From NCBI RefSeq assembly GCF_001180325.1, contig NZ_CVSZ01000020.1, positions 1-64,000 on the forward strand: DNA of 64,000 nt, given 5' to 3'. Shown here piece by piece: positions 50,099 through 60,694 of this stretch. Numbering within the stretch: position 1 is the stretch's first letter; every line of letters begins with the position of its first letter. The position numbers and the translations under genes were made by a program. The DNA comes from Prochlorococcus marinus (GTDB lineage Bacteria; Cyanobacteriota; Cyanobacteriia; PCC-6307; Cyanobiaceae). The notes below the pieces were generated by a model. That model did not search any database and was not told where the DNA came from. It was given only the letters and a program-made list of their open reading frames with translations.

Positions 50099-51190
50099 TT
50101 ATAAGTGAATCATTTGTGAAGAGTCTAAGAAAGACTGATTAAATTTATCTAAATGTGTCGCACTTATAAAACATTGACTATCTTTACCAACAGAATTTAA
50201 TAATAAATTTTGCCTGGTTAAATCTAATTCCGCCAGGACATCATCCAATATAAGTATTGGAGGAACATTTAATGTTTTAGTTAATAAATCGAGTTCAGCC
50301 ATCTTTAAAGCCAAGATAAAAGTCCTTTGCTGTCCTGAGGAACCATATTTTCTAACTGAAATATTATTAATTAGAAACTCAATATCATCACGATGAGGGC
50401 CAAAATTACATTTACCAGTCAATGCTTCTATTGAACGCTGGTTTAAGAGTTGTTCTGCTATTTTTTTACTAATAATTTCTTCTTCTTCTTCTTCTGGACT
50501 TATATTTTGTATCCCCGATAGATAATTTATGTCTATTTGCTCTTGAGATTTACTTAAATGATTATGCCAATATTCAACATATGGTTTTATTTTTAATAAA
50601 GCTCTTCTTCTGCGCCGAAAAATTCTTGTACTTATTATTGACATTTGAATATCAAAACTTTCAACAATATCTGTGGATTGGGTTTTTAAGAAACTTTCCG
50701 AACGCCAAAAATGACTTCTTTGTTTTAAAAGCCTATTAAATCTACTTATCAGGTCTAGATATACTGGTTCAAGCTGAGATACGACTTTATCAATCCATGT
50801 TCTTCGATAACTTGGTTCACTTCTAACAATATCTATATCATTAGAACAGAAACATACACTACGAATATAATTCTTTATTTCACTCTGTTTTTTCAAGATT
50901 GATTCATTAACATAAATCTTTTTAGGCCCTTTACGGAATAAATTTAACTTTAAATCGTCTTTAAAATTTATCTGTCCTATAACTACAGCCATATCACTAT
51001 CGTTCTCTATTAAATCTTTATCGCTTAGTGCTCTATTAGATTTTAATTGACTTAAAAATTCAACCGATTCAAGTAAATTTGATTTGCCAATACCATTGCA
51101 GCCAAGAACAATTGCTCTTTGCTCTTTTAGATCAATTTCAAAACTTTTATGGTTCCGAAAATTTTTAATTTTTAATTTATTTAAAAAAAT
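50099..51190 (-). CDS. recF: RecF recombination protein; 5' end lacks a normal start codon
   Basis: RecF is an SMC-like ATPase that loads RecA at gaps. The frame from stop 50099 has signature LILDDVLAELDLTRQ (Walker B/D-loop) and GSSGQQRTFILALKMAELD. Walker A (GCNGIGKSN) and the usual IFLNKLKIKNFRNHKS start lie upstream of ATG 50992, so that ATG is internal. The frame is open to 51262 but contains no ATG, GTG or TTG before 50992. ATT 51190 aligns with the usual initiator. Alternatively ATG 51203 would give MHKKIFLNKLKI if one A were removed from the A8 run at 51190-51197. A homopolymer error, a real mutation, or an ATT start are the options. Confidence 0.85.
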   Translation of the reverse strand: MFLNKLKIKNFRNHKSFEIDLKEQRAIVLGCNGIGKSNLLESVEFLSQLKSNRALSDKDLIENDSDMAVVIGQINFKDDLKLNLFRKGPKKIYVNESILKKQSEIKNYIRSVCFCSNDIDIVRSEPSYRRTWIDKVVSQLEPVYLDLISRFNRLLKQRSHFWRSESFLKTQSTDIVESFDIQMSIISTRIFRRRRRALLKIKPYVEYWHNHLSKSQEQIDINYLSGIQNISPEEEEEEIISKKIAEQLLNQRSIEALTGKCNFGPHRDDIEFLINNISVRKYGSSGQQRTFILALKMAELDLLTKTLNVPPILILDDVLAELDLTRQNLLLNSVGKDSQCFISATHLDKFNQSFLDSSQMIHL

Positions 51191-51267
51191 TTTTTTTGTG
51201 CATTCATTAATTAAATTAGCTAAGTTTAAAATATTTAGATTTTCTTTAAAGAAATTGAAAAATTAAA

Positions 51268-51341
51268 GGGCATGTAGCTCAGTTGGATAGAGCATCAGAT
51301 TCCGGTTCTGAGAGTCGGGGGTTCGAATCCCTCCATGCTCG
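51268..51341 (+). tRNA. tRNA-Arg (CCG)
   Basis: GGGCATG (51268-51274) pairs with CATGCTC (51334-51340) with one G-U; discriminator G is at 51341. Anticodon stem TCAGA/TCTGA flanks loop TTCCGGT, giving CCG. GGTTCGAATCC is the T-loop. CCA is not encoded. It diverges from recF. Confidence 0.97.
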
Positions 51342-51352
51342 TAAAATGATTT

Positions 51353-51799
51353 TTAAAGTTTATATCCCATTACTCTTATTCCATTTGGATCTAATATAAA
51401 CCCATTTTCCTCTAAACTTAAAAACGAAGATACTGGAGCCTGTACAGAAATACTGCATCCAGGCATTTCTCTATTTATTTTCTCAAGAGTTACTTGAAGC
51501 AAGATTGAATAATAAAGTTGCTGATTATTCCCTGACAATGCACTTAAATTCCACAAGTTAGCATTTAATCCCCTGTCTGACGTAACCCTTACAAAACCAT
51601 ATAATTTATTCTTTAATTCATTCTGTATGGTAAAAAAGAAATTACTTTTCTGAATAGCCTCAGAAAGAGGTTTTATTGGAAACGTCTCACAACCACAATT
51701 TGCTAAAAGTTTATTAACTTCTTTAGCTAATGGCATTTGAGAAGAGTTAACAAAATAACCTTCTGGGAGAACAAGTTTTTTTTTAGAAAAATACTGCAA
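51353..51799 (-). CDS. GNAT family N-acetyltransferase
   Basis: A 148-residue protein with a shortened GNAT pattern: LYGFVRVTSDRGLNANLWNL for strands 4-5 and an acetyl-CoA-side SALSGNNQQLYYSILLQVTL helix, then a C-terminal SSFLSLEENGFILDP strand-turn. The canonical Q/RxxGxG/A loop is weak, so activity is not certain and the substrate is unknown. It follows ppc by three bases on the same strand, so it is probably cotranscribed with it. Its stop is 11 bases from tRNA-Arg, convergent. Confidence 0.6.
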   Translation of the reverse strand: MQYFSKKKLVLPEGYFVNSSQMPLAKEVNKLLANCGCETFPIKPLSEAIQKSNFFFTIQNELKNKLYGFVRVTSDRGLNANLWNLSALSGNNQQLYYSILLQVTLEKINREMPGCSISVQAPVSSFLSLEENGFILDPNGIRVMGYKL

Positions 51800-51802
51800 T
51801 TA

Positions 51803-54772
51803 TCAACCTGTATTTCTCATGCCAGCTGCTATCCCATTAATAGTTAAAAGTGCTCCCCTCAATAGTTCACTTCTGCTGTAGGCTCTTCTAGATTCATTTT
51901 TATCTATCATAAATTCGCTTATTGGGGGTTGTCTTGTCTGGTCTCTTAATCTTCTTAGAAGTGAAACTTGCAAAAATCCTAATGGAATAATTGTCTTATT
52001 TCTCAAGCTTACTGATGATTTCAAGTCTCTATCAGATTCTAGGAGCTTATTTTTACCAGTAATTTCAAGTATTAAAGATTTTGTAAGATTATATTCCTTA
52101 GAAATTACTTCAAAAATATCATCAAAAGAATCTTTATTTTCTTTACTGCCAAGAGTATCGACATAATATCTAGCAACTTCCAAATCCACCTTAGATAATG
52201 TCATTTCTACCTTAGATATGAGCATCCTAAAAAATGGCCATCTTTGATGCAGAACTCTTAATAATTCAATTTGTTGTGGATCTGAATTTAATTCAGATGA
52301 CAATGCGGTGCCTACTCCGAACCAACTTGGTAAAAGAAATCTACTTTGTGTCCAACCAAATACCCATGGAATGGCTCTTAAACTTGACAAATCTTTTGCA
52401 CCTTTTTTTCTTCTAGCAGGCCTACTAGATATCTGTAATTTACTTATTTCTTCTATTGGAGTGACCTCTTGAAAGAAATTTAACAGATCAGGATTCTCAT
52501 GCACTAATTTTCTGTAATGAGACCTTGATGTTTCTGCCAACCTAGACATTAATTGATTCCATTCTGGAGTAGCGTCAAGTCTATTATTTACCAAACTATT
52601 TTGAATTACCGCTGTAGTTACAGTCTCAAGATTGTACAAAGCCAGTTCGGGAAGACTATATTTAGAAGCTAAAACTTCACCTTGTTCTGTTATTTTTATT
52701 CGCCCTTTTAAAGTGCCGCTTGGTTGAGCCAATATTGCCTGATAGGCTGGGCCTCCTCCTCTCCCTACAGAAACACCTCTTCCATGAAAAAGTCTTAGCA
52801 ATATGTTATTTCTACTTGAGAGATTTTGAAGAGCTATTTGAGCTCTATGAATTTCCCAATTACTAGAGACAAACCCTGAATCTTTATTGCTATCAGAATA
52901 TCCAAGCATTAATTCTTGCAGAGGTTTAAAAGATTCTCCTACTTTTGGCAATAATGATCTATAGAACTCTAATTTAAACAACTTTTCCATTACTTCTGGT
53001 GCTCTTTTAAGGTCTTCTACAGTTTCAAAAAGAGGAACAACTAATAATTTTGACTTTTGTGAATTTTGATCAAGAAGTCCCATTTCTTTTGCCAGCAAGA
53101 GAACTTCAAGCAAATCAGATGCACTATGACTCATTGAAATTACATAGGAATGACAAATACGACTTCCAAATTCTTGTTGTAGTCTCTTAACCATTTTAAA
53201 AACTGAAAAAGTTTCTTCTGTAGTTTTTGTCCAGTTAACGTCAGATGGAATTAAAGGCCTTTTTGTATTTAATTCGTCTATGAGCCATTTAATTTTCTCT
53301 TCCTCAGACATTTGGTCATATTGAACAGATAAATCAAGATAACTTGTAAGCTCTTGTATGGCGTCACTATGCCTTGTACTCTCTTGACGAATATCTAAAC
53401 TTGCTAAAGAAAATCCAAAAATATGAACCTGAGTAAGTAAGGTGTTCACAGATTCACAAGTTAAATCTGTACTAATCAAGCTGTTTTTAATTAGTTCTAG
53501 ATCATAAGTAAATTCGTTTACTGACTTGTAATATAAGTTTTCAACTTTATCTAGATTTTTGTTATCAGTTTCTCCCTCTAAGTCAAATTTCCACCCACTA
53601 TCAGCTAATAAATTATTTCTTTCTTGTGTTAACCTTAATTTTTCTAAAATATAACTTAATTTCAATCTGTAGGGTTCTGATCTATACCTTGTAGCTCTAG
53701 CTTCATATATTTCAGGGAACTTAACCCTGTCAGTTTCGAGTGACTCCAATAAGGAAGAGCTTACTTGACTCCATTGCATCGACACACTTAATTGATCTCT
53801 AAGATTAGAAGTCGCAAGAATATATCTTTCCAACATCAACTGCCTTTGGTAGCAAGCAGTTCTCCATGTTATCTCCGGAGTTACTGATGGATTACCGTCC
53901 CTATCAGACCCTACCCAAGAACCGAAGTTACAAAAAGATTCTTGGGGCAACTGAACATCTGGATAATTTTCGGTAAGTGCTTCAGCGATCCTGCCCCTCA
54001 ATTGAGGCATCGCATTAAATAAAACTTGCTGAAAATAATGTAATGCATAGTCAACTTCGTCTAAAACTGAAGGTTTAAATTGATGCAATTCATCTGTTCT
54101 CCACCAAAGTCTTACTTCCTCTTTTAATTGGGTTTTTAGAGAAATTTTTTCTTCTTTTGTTAGAAATTGCTCAATCTGTATTTTTTTTAACAAATTTGCT
54201 ACTCTTGTTTGCTTATGTCTAATCGTATGTCTTACTATCTCCGTGGGATGTGCAGTAAAAACTAAACGAATATCCATTTCCTGTAATAACTCCTCTAATT
54301 TTCCTGGTGGTACATTTAATTTTCTCAACCTATAAAATAATTCTCTAAAAGTTACCGGAGCATTTTGCCTAGCCAATGCTGGGGCAAAAGGATCAAGATT
54401 GTCGGGCGATTTTTGAACATCCTTGTTGGTAAAGCTTTGAATATATCTATCTTCCTCAACTCTTTGTTCCAAAATATTCACGAGTTGAAAATATAATGAA
54501 AACGCCCTTGCTGCAGCTATGGATTCTGCTAAATCCATAGAATTTACAATATCAACTATTTCATGTTTAAAAGTTTTTGAACTATCACCATCAATTTGTT
54601 TTGAATAACTTAATTCTTTAAGCTGTATCAATCTCTCAGCTTGATCATTTGGGCATTCTTCTCTGAGCACAGATTCCCAGAGATCTTCAATTAAAAGACG
54701 ATTTTTATCAAGTGGATCATTGTTACTTATCAGATCCACGTTATTATTTTTTATCTGTTGAAAAGATTCCAT
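51803..54772 (-). CDS. ppc: Phosphoenolpyruvate carboxylase
   Basis: PEP carboxylase makes oxaloacetate from PEP and bicarbonate, refilling the TCA branch. The catalytic histidine region is [15 protein letters not shown]; the glycine-rich loop is [27 protein letters not shown] and the closing GMRNTG are diagnostic. Length 989 is right. It has 62 bases between it and gshA upstream; the GNAT gene follows. Confidence 0.97.
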   Translation of the reverse strand: MESFQQIKNNNVDLISNNDPLDKNRLLIEDLWESVLREECPNDQAERLIQLKELSYSKQIDGDSSKTFKHEIVDIVNSMDLAESIAAARAFSLYFQLVNILEQRVEEDRYIQSFTNKDVQKSPDNLDPFAPALARQNAPVTFRELFYRLRKLNVPPGKLEELLQEMDIRLVFTAHPTEIVRHTIRHKQTRVANLLKKIQIEQFLTKEEKISLKTQLKEEVRLWWRTDELHQFKPSVLDEVDYALHYFQQVLFNAMPQLRGRIAEALTENYPDVQLPQESFCNFGSWVGSDRDGNPSVTPEITWRTACYQRQLMLERYILATSNLRDQLSVSMQWSQVSSSLLESLETDRVKFPEIYEARATRYRSEPYRLKLSYILEKLRLTQERNNLLADSGWKFDLEGETDNKNLDKVENLYYKSVNEFTYDLELIKNSLISTDLTCESVNTLLTQVHIFGFSLASLDIRQESTRHSDAIQELTSYLDLSVQYDQMSEEEKIKWLIDELNTKRPLIPSDVNWTKTTEETFSVFKMVKRLQQEFGSRICHSYVISMSHSASDLLEVLLLAKEMGLLDQNSQKSKLLVVPLFETVEDLKRAPEVMEKLFKLEFYRSLLPKVGESFKPLQELMLGYSDSNKDSGFVSSNWEIHRAQIALQNLSSRNNILLRLFHGRGVSVGRGGGPAYQAILAQPSGTLKGRIKITEQGEVLASKYSLPELALYNLETVTTAVIQNSLVNNRLDATPEWNQLMSRLAETSRSHYRKLVHENPDLLNFFQEVTPIEEISKLQISSRPARRKKGAKDLSSLRAIPWVFGWTQSRFLLPSWFGVGTALSSELNSDPQQIELLRVLHQRWPFFRMLISKVEMTLSKVDLEVARYYVDTLGSKENKDSFDDIFEVISKEYNLTKSLILEITGKNKLLESDRDLKSSVSLRNKTIIPLGFLQVSLLRRLRDQTRQPPISEFMIDKNESRRAYSRSELLRGALLTINGIAAGMRNTG

Positions 54773-54834
54773 ATAATTATTATGTCACAAGTAAAAATGT
54801 TAAGATCAAATGTTTATTTAAATAATCAAACATT

Positions 54835-55944
54835 CTAGGCCTCATTCCTAATCATATCTTCGATAGAAATTTTCATTATCTGCTCAATAGAAAGACCTTT
54901 TTCATATTGATTTATCCATTTCATAGATTGATTACCTTCTGCAAGCACTTTATAGATAGGATCTAGAAGATGTTTCATACCAAAATTTTCTGCTGTGGAT
55001 GATAAATCTGATAATAAGTTTTGAATCCATTCTCTACAAATAACTTTTTTACCATCTTGCCAGTGAATTAACTCTGAATTCAGACTATCTTTAGCAGCAT
55101 TAATTTCATTTTGATCACATATTTCTGACAACTCATCCATAGAAAAAGTACTAGCATTCAAAGGATCTAAGGTATTTATATTTTCAAAAAGATTTAAAAT
55201 CCTTAGTTCTATCATGGCCGTTATCCCTAAAAGCAGATTAATATCTTGAACAAAATCACAAATTCTTAATTCCAAACGATCAAGAATTAAAGGTCTTTGG
55301 GGACCATTTGGTCGGATCGACGACCAAAAATGCCTAATATTTTGCATATTTTTATTAGATATATTTTCCTCTATCCAATTGATATAAGAATTATGATTTA
55401 CAAAAAAGGGCACCTTACTTGGTGTTTTAGGAAATTGGATCCATCTCTGAGAGTGATTATTCGTAATTTTATTATTTAAAAAAGGTGAACTAGCACTTAA
55501 TGATAGATATAGAGCAGCCTCAGATCTTATAAGTCTTATAGCTGTAAAAAGTTTATCTAGATCATCTATTCCTATGTTTATATGGACACTTGAAGTTGCG
55601 ATAGATATTCCATAATTATCTTGAATAAATTGATGATAAACGTTGTCAATATCAGATCTTTGAAATTGAATATCGTGTTTAAAACAAAGAGTGGATGAAG
55701 GAATGATTGTTAAATTTTTAGAATTTAGCCACTTCCTTAACTTTTTTCTTGGAGTTATTAATTTCTCATATAAAGAACCGTAGTCTTTTTCAGGTGTTGT
55801 TATGTATTCAACATTTCTGTTATCTGGCTCTTTTACAAAATCAGAAAATTTTTTCTCAATATCAGCAGAAATACCAATATGAGAATTAAAAGAACCTGTG
55901 AAAAGTTCCACTTCAAAACCCTTATAAAGATTATTTTGACTCAT
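54835..55944 (-). CDS. gshA: Glutamate-cysteine ligase, cyanobacterial type
   Basis: First step of glutathione synthesis, joining glutamate and cysteine. FEVELFTGSFNSHIGISADI at the start, ATSSVHINIGIDDLDKLF, and LDRLELRICDFVQDI match the cyanobacterial gshA family, a diverged branch of the GCS2-like fold. Length 369 is usual. It directly abuts trpE: trpE stop at 55945 and gshA start at 55944, so translation may be coupled. Confidence 0.92.
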   Translation of the reverse strand: MSQNNLYKGFEVELFTGSFNSHIGISADIEKKFSDFVKEPDNRNVEYITTPEKDYGSLYEKLITPRKKLRKWLNSKNLTIIPSSTLCFKHDIQFQRSDIDNVYHQFIQDNYGISIATSSVHINIGIDDLDKLFTAIRLIRSEAALYLSLSASSPFLNNKITNNHSQRWIQFPKTPSKVPFFVNHNSYINWIEENISNKNMQNIRHFWSSIRPNGPQRPLILDRLELRICDFVQDINLLLGITAMIELRILNLFENINTLDPLNASTFSMDELSEICDQNEINAAKDSLNSELIHWQDGKKVICREWIQNLLSDLSSTAENFGMKHLLDPIYKVLAEGNQSMKWINQYEKGLSIEQIMKISIEDMIRNEA

Positions 55945-57465
55945 TTATTTATCCAAACAGGCTAATGCTTTAAGTATCCCCTTTGCTTTATTTATCGTCT
56001 CTTGATATTCATTCTCAGGAAAAGAATCAGCAACTATTCCAGCGCCTGCTTGCACTGAAACATCATATTTCCCATCTCTTGAAGGTTTAACTATCATGGT
56101 TCTTATCGTAATTGCTGTATTTAATGCACCATTTATGTCAATAGATCCGTATACACCTGCATAAGGTCCTCTAGCATCTTTTTCAAAATGCTTAATCAAT
56201 TGCATAGCTCTTATTTTTGGGGCGCCAGTCACTGTCCCAGCAGGAAAGGATGCTTTGAGCAAATCCCATACATCAGCATTACTTTTTAAGATTCCTTCAA
56301 CTTGACTGACTATATGCATAACATGTGAATATTTCTCAATAACCATTAAATCCTTGACCTTGACAGTACCAATTTCACAAACTCTTCCAAGATCATTTCT
56401 CCCAAGATCAATTAGCATTACATGTTCAGCAATCTCTTTGGGATCTTTTAATAATTCCTTTTCTAATTCGAAGTCTTGTTGATTATCAATACCTCTAGGT
56501 CTTGTGCCAGCTATTGGTCTTAAGCTTGCAACAATCTGACTATTTTTATTTTTTTCTGCTTTAACCATTACTTCAGGACTTGAACCTATCAGATACCATG
56601 AGCCGAAATCAAAAAATGACATATATGGAGATGGATTAACCATCCTCAAACTTCTATATAAATTAAAGGGATCATTATTGACTTGAGTTTGAAATCTCTG
56701 ACTGATAACTATTTGGAAGATATCGCCCTTTCTTATGTATTCTTTTGCAGAGAGAACTGCATCCTCAAAATCTTTTTTCTCCCAATTACTTTCTAGATCT
56801 AAATTCAAATTCTCATTTTCATTCCAATCTAAAAACTCATTTTCTTTTAGAGGAACTCTCATTAAATTTCTAGTTTTCTGAATTTTAGAAATTGAGTTTA
56901 GATACAACTCTTCAATTGAGTCATCTTTTGAAGAAGTTGTATCTACATAAACCACGGCAGTAATACATCTTTTTATTTGATCAAAAACAACTAACTGATC
57001 AAAAAACATCCAGGAACCATAAGGGATATTGTTTTCTGCTATTTCATTTATTGGAACGCTTGGTTCTATTCGATTTATTAACTCATAACTCCAAGAGCCA
57101 TATAACTGTCCAATTGATGGTAAGCCATCAAGCGTGGTTGACTTATATTCCTTTGTCCAACTTCTTAAAATTTCAAAAGGATCACCTTTATGTTTTTCAG
57201 TTTTGCCATTATTCCAAGTTTTAACAATTTCTTCTCCATAACAAACTGCTTCCCAAAGAGGTTGAGTAGCAACAATACTCCACCTACCCAAACTTTCCCC
57301 ACCTTCAACAGATTCAAGAAAAACACCATGAGAATCTTTTGAAGACAACTTTAACCAAGTCGACAATGGAGTCTCTAAATCTGCTGGCCAAGTTTGAATA
57401 ATAGGTATAAAATTTTTACCTTCTTTATAAGCCTTTAAAAAACTATCTTTTTGTGAGCTGATCAT
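55945..57465 (-). CDS. trpE: Anthranilate synthase component I
   Basis: TrpE makes anthranilate from chorismate using ammonia supplied by TrpG, the first step of tryptophan synthesis. The C-terminal chorismate-binding domain (about 230-500) has GDIFQIVISQRF, PSPYMSFFDFG, IAGTRPRG and FPAGTVTGAPKIRAMQLI. The N-terminal LESVEGGESLGRWSI segment carries the tryptophan feedback site residues. Length 506. It lies 59 bases from psaD upstream and abuts gshA. Confidence 0.95.
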   Translation of the reverse strand: MISSQKDSFLKAYKEGKNFIPIIQTWPADLETPLSTWLKLSSKDSHGVFLESVEGGESLGRWSIVATQPLWEAVCYGEEIVKTWNNGKTEKHKGDPFEILRSWTKEYKSTTLDGLPSIGQLYGSWSYELINRIEPSVPINEIAENNIPYGSWMFFDQLVVFDQIKRCITAVVYVDTTSSKDDSIEELYLNSISKIQKTRNLMRVPLKENEFLDWNENENLNLDLESNWEKKDFEDAVLSAKEYIRKGDIFQIVISQRFQTQVNNDPFNLYRSLRMVNPSPYMSFFDFGSWYLIGSSPEVMVKAEKNKNSQIVASLRPIAGTRPRGIDNQQDFELEKELLKDPKEIAEHVMLIDLGRNDLGRVCEIGTVKVKDLMVIEKYSHVMHIVSQVEGILKSNADVWDLLKASFPAGTVTGAPKIRAMQLIKHFEKDARGPYAGVYGSIDINGALNTAITIRTMIVKPSRDGKYDVSVQAGAGIVADSFPENEYQETINKAKGILKALACLDK

Positions 57466-57524
57466 ATTAATAAAGTCAACCCAAATTATAATTATTTTTT
57501 TCTTTTAAATCAACTTTAAAGAAG

Positions 57525-57947
57525 TTAATCAAAAGTATTCTTAGTTGTAAATTTCAAACCAGCTGGATTAGGATTTTCACCAATTCTTCTTGGATTATGA
57601 CCTACTTTCTCTCTACCTTCATTTACTTTTTCAGAGAAAACACCATCTTTTGGGTGTAAAAATTCAATATCACCGCCTGGGAAAATTCGGTAGATTTTAA
57701 AATCTTCGATTCTTGGTTTAAAGGCTCTTAATTGTGTCCCTAATGCAAGGCATTGTTCTTTCCTTGCAAAATACATTAGATTATCACCTTCATGCATAAT
57801 AGCTGCTCCACCGGTCGGTAATTCAAATGCTTGTTCCTTAGAACTTTTCCATACAATTGCATATTTTTCTTCGGTTTCTGCTGAGTTTAATAAACCCCCG
57901 GTACTTCCTATATGCTTTGGAAATTGACCAACTAAAGTTTCAGTCAT
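57525..57947 (-). CDS. psaD: Photosystem I reaction center subunit II
   Basis: PsaD caps the stromal side of photosystem I and docks ferredoxin. [38 protein letters not shown] and [19 protein letters not shown] with [18 protein letters not shown] near the end are all present. Length 140 is standard. A 111-base gap upstream should hold its promoter. Confidence 0.98.
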   Translation of the reverse strand: MTETLVGQFPKHIGSTGGLLNSAETEEKYAIVWKSSKEQAFELPTGGAAIMHEGDNLMYFARKEQCLALGTQLRAFKPRIEDFKIYRIFPGGDIEFLHPKDGVFSEKVNEGREKVGHNPRRIGENPNPAGLKFTTKNTFD

Positions 57948-58058
57948 TCTTAATTTAGAATTATTTCTTCTAAGAAATTAGCATTCATATTTTGCAAAAT
58001 TATAAATTTACAAGAAATTTTCTACATTATTTAATATATGGAAAACTTGTTTCTCATT

Positions 58059-59426
58059 TTATTTTGAATCTGAAATTGGAAAAAATACTGTTAAACCTGT
58101 ATCTCGCCTCTCTGTGACATGCCCTCCTAAGCTAGCTAACAACTTTTGAGTAGCATTTTGACTAAGTTGTAAACTACCTGTTTGAGGGTTCCAATTTAAA
58201 ACAGGACCAATATCAGAAGTGTTATCTTTTTTTAGAATTTCTTTTTGATTACTTTCCAGTTTTTGTACTTTTAATTGAAGTTTAAGTTTTTGACCAGCTG
58301 GTCTTAATTCTAAAATTAATGTACTACCTTCTTTTAATCCTCTAGTATTTTTATTAATTAATCCACTTAACATTAATTCCAATCTTTCAGAATCACTCAA
58401 AATTTGCGGAAGTTGATTTGGGATATCAATCTTTAAAGAAATCCCGCGTCGATTTAATTGTTTTTCCCATGAGGGAGTTAGCTTTTTAAAAATTTCGGCT
58501 AAATTAATCTTTGCCAAATTATTTAATGACTGCTCTTCATTACTCACTAATTCTGCTGCATTAAAGATTAAACCAAACCTATCAATTTGTTCATTACATT
58601 CATTATCTATTTGAATTAAACGATTTTTCATTGATTCGTCCATCTTATATTTTTTTAAAGTTGAACTTATAAGGGTTCTGATTGTTGCCAAAGGCGTTCT
58701 TACTTCATGAGATATTGCACGTAATAATTTTGCTTCATTTATTTGCACATTTTTTTTATCGTTTTTTACTGAATTCTGTATATTATGATTAGGAGAAATC
58801 TTTGCTAATTTTGCCGATAATGTTGGCCAAAATAATTTTTCAAATTGATTATTAATATTAAGGTCACCTAAATTATTGATTGCATTACGAAATTTTACTC
58901 CTTCCTCATAATTTTCTTGGTTTAATTTTGCATGCATTAATTCAATTGAAAGCTTAAGGCTTTCTTCATCACACTTCATTAATAGAATTTTCTTATCTTT
59001 TTCTCCTACAATTGATAATATGCATTGAAAATTTGGAGTGATTATCATCAGAAAAGGTTCATAGCCATCTTCTTGACTAAGATTTAAGACTTTATAATTT
59101 TTAACTAAATCGAAATCTTTTTTTATCTTGTCTGAATTATTGACTGGTAAAAATCCTGCATTCTCATTCTGAAAATATTGAAACCCCTCAGGAGACCAAA
59201 GCCATCCATAAAATTGATTTAAAAATTTTTTATCATTAAAAACAGGCAAAGGTGAGGCTACCCAAATTCCCCCATGTTTATAATTCTGAGATAAGAAATC
59301 TTTTTGAATAACTTCTAAAGAGGCCCACCACATTCTTCTGGATGAATCATCATCTAAATGTAAAGTTTGAACTCCTTTAATCAAAAGGTCTTGAATTTTT
59401 CTTATAGTTATTTGTGATTTCATCAA
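58059..59426 (-). CDS. Histidine kinase-like protein with eroded ATP-binding domain
   Basis: A 455-residue cytosolic protein. The N-terminal ~220 residues look like a sensor (GAF/DICT-like) domain. A good H-box, AISHEVRTPLATIRTLI, with phospho-accepting histidine near residue 239 starts the dimerisation domain. The ATPase part keeps an N-box-like LMLSGLINKNTRGLKEGS, but the G1 DxGxG and G2 GxGxG loops are missing or altered, ending SLGGHVTERRDTGLTVFFPI. It may be a weak kinase or pseudokinase. Its ATG overlaps the rodA stop by four bases, linking it to cell-shape control. Confidence 0.75.
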   Translation of the reverse strand: MMKSQITIRKIQDLLIKGVQTLHLDDDSSRRMWWASLEVIQKDFLSQNYKHGGIWVASPLPVFNDKKFLNQFYGWLWSPEGFQYFQNENAGFLPVNNSDKIKKDFDLVKNYKVLNLSQEDGYEPFLMIITPNFQCILSIVGEKDKKILLMKCDEESLKLSIELMHAKLNQENYEEGVKFRNAINNLGDLNINNQFEKLFWPTLSAKLAKISPNHNIQNSVKNDKKNVQINEAKLLRAISHEVRTPLATIRTLISSTLKKYKMDESMKNRLIQIDNECNEQIDRFGLIFNAAELVSNEEQSLNNLAKINLAEIFKKLTPSWEKQLNRRGISLKIDIPNQLPQILSDSERLELMLSGLINKNTRGLKEGSTLILELRPAGQKLKLQLKVQKLESNQKEILKKDNTSDIGPVLNWNPQTGSLQLSQNATQKLLASLGGHVTERRDTGLTVFFPISDSK

Positions 59427-60694
59427 TTTCTGAGTGATCTAGAACGTTTCAATATAGATAAAACAAATCCAATAGATATAAAATTAGTCACCAATGACGT
59501 TCGACCATAGCTCATAAAAGGAAGCGGAATTCCAGTAACTGGTCCTAATCCAATAGTCATAAATAAGTTAATAATTATTTGAAATAAAAAAGTTGAGGCT
59601 ATTCCAATAACAATCAAAGATTCAAAGTTAGTCCTAGCAATTGTTGCAGTATTAATTAATTTTTTAATCAAAAAAAAGAACAAAAATAAAACTATTATGC
59701 ACCCGACAAAACCCAATTCTTCGCCTAGAGCACTAAATATAAAATCCGTATGTTGTTCTGGTATAAATTGCAAATTAGTCAGCTTACCTTGTAGCAAACC
59801 AGTGCCAAATAATCCTCCAGAGCCAATTGCGATTTGACTCTGTATCAAATGATATCCACCACCTAATGGATCTCTATTTGGATCTAAAAATAAAACTAAT
59901 CTATCTTTTTGATATTCTTTTAAGCCGTATTGCCACAAAATTGGTGTCAATTTTGCCACTAATAAATGGAACGAAATAACGAGAGCAGAAAAAATAATTT
60001 TCTTTTTTGAAGATCTATAAGCAAGATATCCCATAACAGGAATCCAGAAAATAAGAAGATTTGGTAAGGTTAGATATAATATAGATGTGATAATACAAAA
60101 CACTAATATCAAAATCCACTCTATGGGCATTTGCGACCAATAGAGCATGACACTTGTCAAAACAAGTAAAACTAAAGAGGTACCTAAGTCCGGTTGAAAG
60201 AAAATTAATAACCAAGGAATAACTACTAATAATAAAGGCAATACTAAATCTCTTATTGTTAAAATTATTTTTTTGTCGAGTACTAAAGCAAGAGTTAATA
60301 CAGTACTCAGTTTAGCTACTTCTGAAGGCTGAAAGGAAAAGATACCCAAGTTAAGCCATCTTTGGGCTCCAGATACTGAAATCCCAAAAAAATAAATTAG
60401 TAATAAGGATATTAAAGTACATAAATAAAATGGAACCACATACTTTCTAATTCTCTCTAACGGTATATGAGAAATAAAAAATGCTAAAAAATAACCTAAA
60501 AAACCAGTTAGGATATGACCTAAATAGTTAGATACTAAGAGATCACCCTGAATACTTTTTATTAACAAACCCGAAATAATGACTAAAAATAGAGGAATTA
60601 CTAGTAATGGAGAAAATAAAAAACCTCTATTATGGATATCTTTTTTTTTAAAAAATACTCTCTTATTTAATAAAAAAATTCTCTTAAACATCAA
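59423..60694 (-). CDS. rodA: RodA/FtsW-family peptidoglycan glycosyltransferase
   Basis: RodA is a SEDS-family enzyme that polymerises glycan strands during side-wall growth. Its 423 residues form about ten membrane helices. LGIFSFQPSEVAKLSTVLTL, FFQPDLGTSLVLL with the catalytic aspartate, YQKDRLVLFLDPNRDPLGGG and TDFIFSALGEELGFVG are signature blocks. It follows mrp with no gap and overlaps the kinase-like gene. Confidence 0.93.
   Translation of the reverse strand: MMFKRIFLLNKRVFFKKKDIHNRGFLFSPLLVIPLFLVIISGLLIKSIQGDLLVSNYLGHILTGFLGYFLAFFISHIPLERIRKYVVPFYLCTLISLLLIYFFGISVSGAQRWLNLGIFSFQPSEVAKLSTVLTLALVLDKKIILTIRDLVLPLLLVVIPWLLIFFQPDLGTSLVLLVLTSVMLYWSQMPIEWILILVFCIITSILYLTLPNLLIFWIPVMGYLAYRSSKKKIIFSALVISFHLLVAKLTPILWQYGLKEYQKDRLVLFLDPNRDPLGGGYHLIQSQIAIGSGGLFGTGLLQGKLTNLQFIPEQHTDFIFSALGEELGFVGCIIVLFLFFFLIKKLINTATIARTNFESLIVIGIASTFLFQIIINLFMTIGLGPVTGIPLPFMSYGRTSLVTNFISIGFVLSILKRSRSLRN

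Noticed and set aside
50099..50992. A 297-residue RecF starting at ATG 50992
   Set aside because: That start would omit the Walker A motif and the whole conserved N-terminus found just upstream in the same frame.
51200..51262. RecF N-terminal extension up to 51262
   Set aside because: Codons upstream of the ATT 51190 region are low-complexity and not RecF-like, and would run into the tRNA-Arg promoter region.
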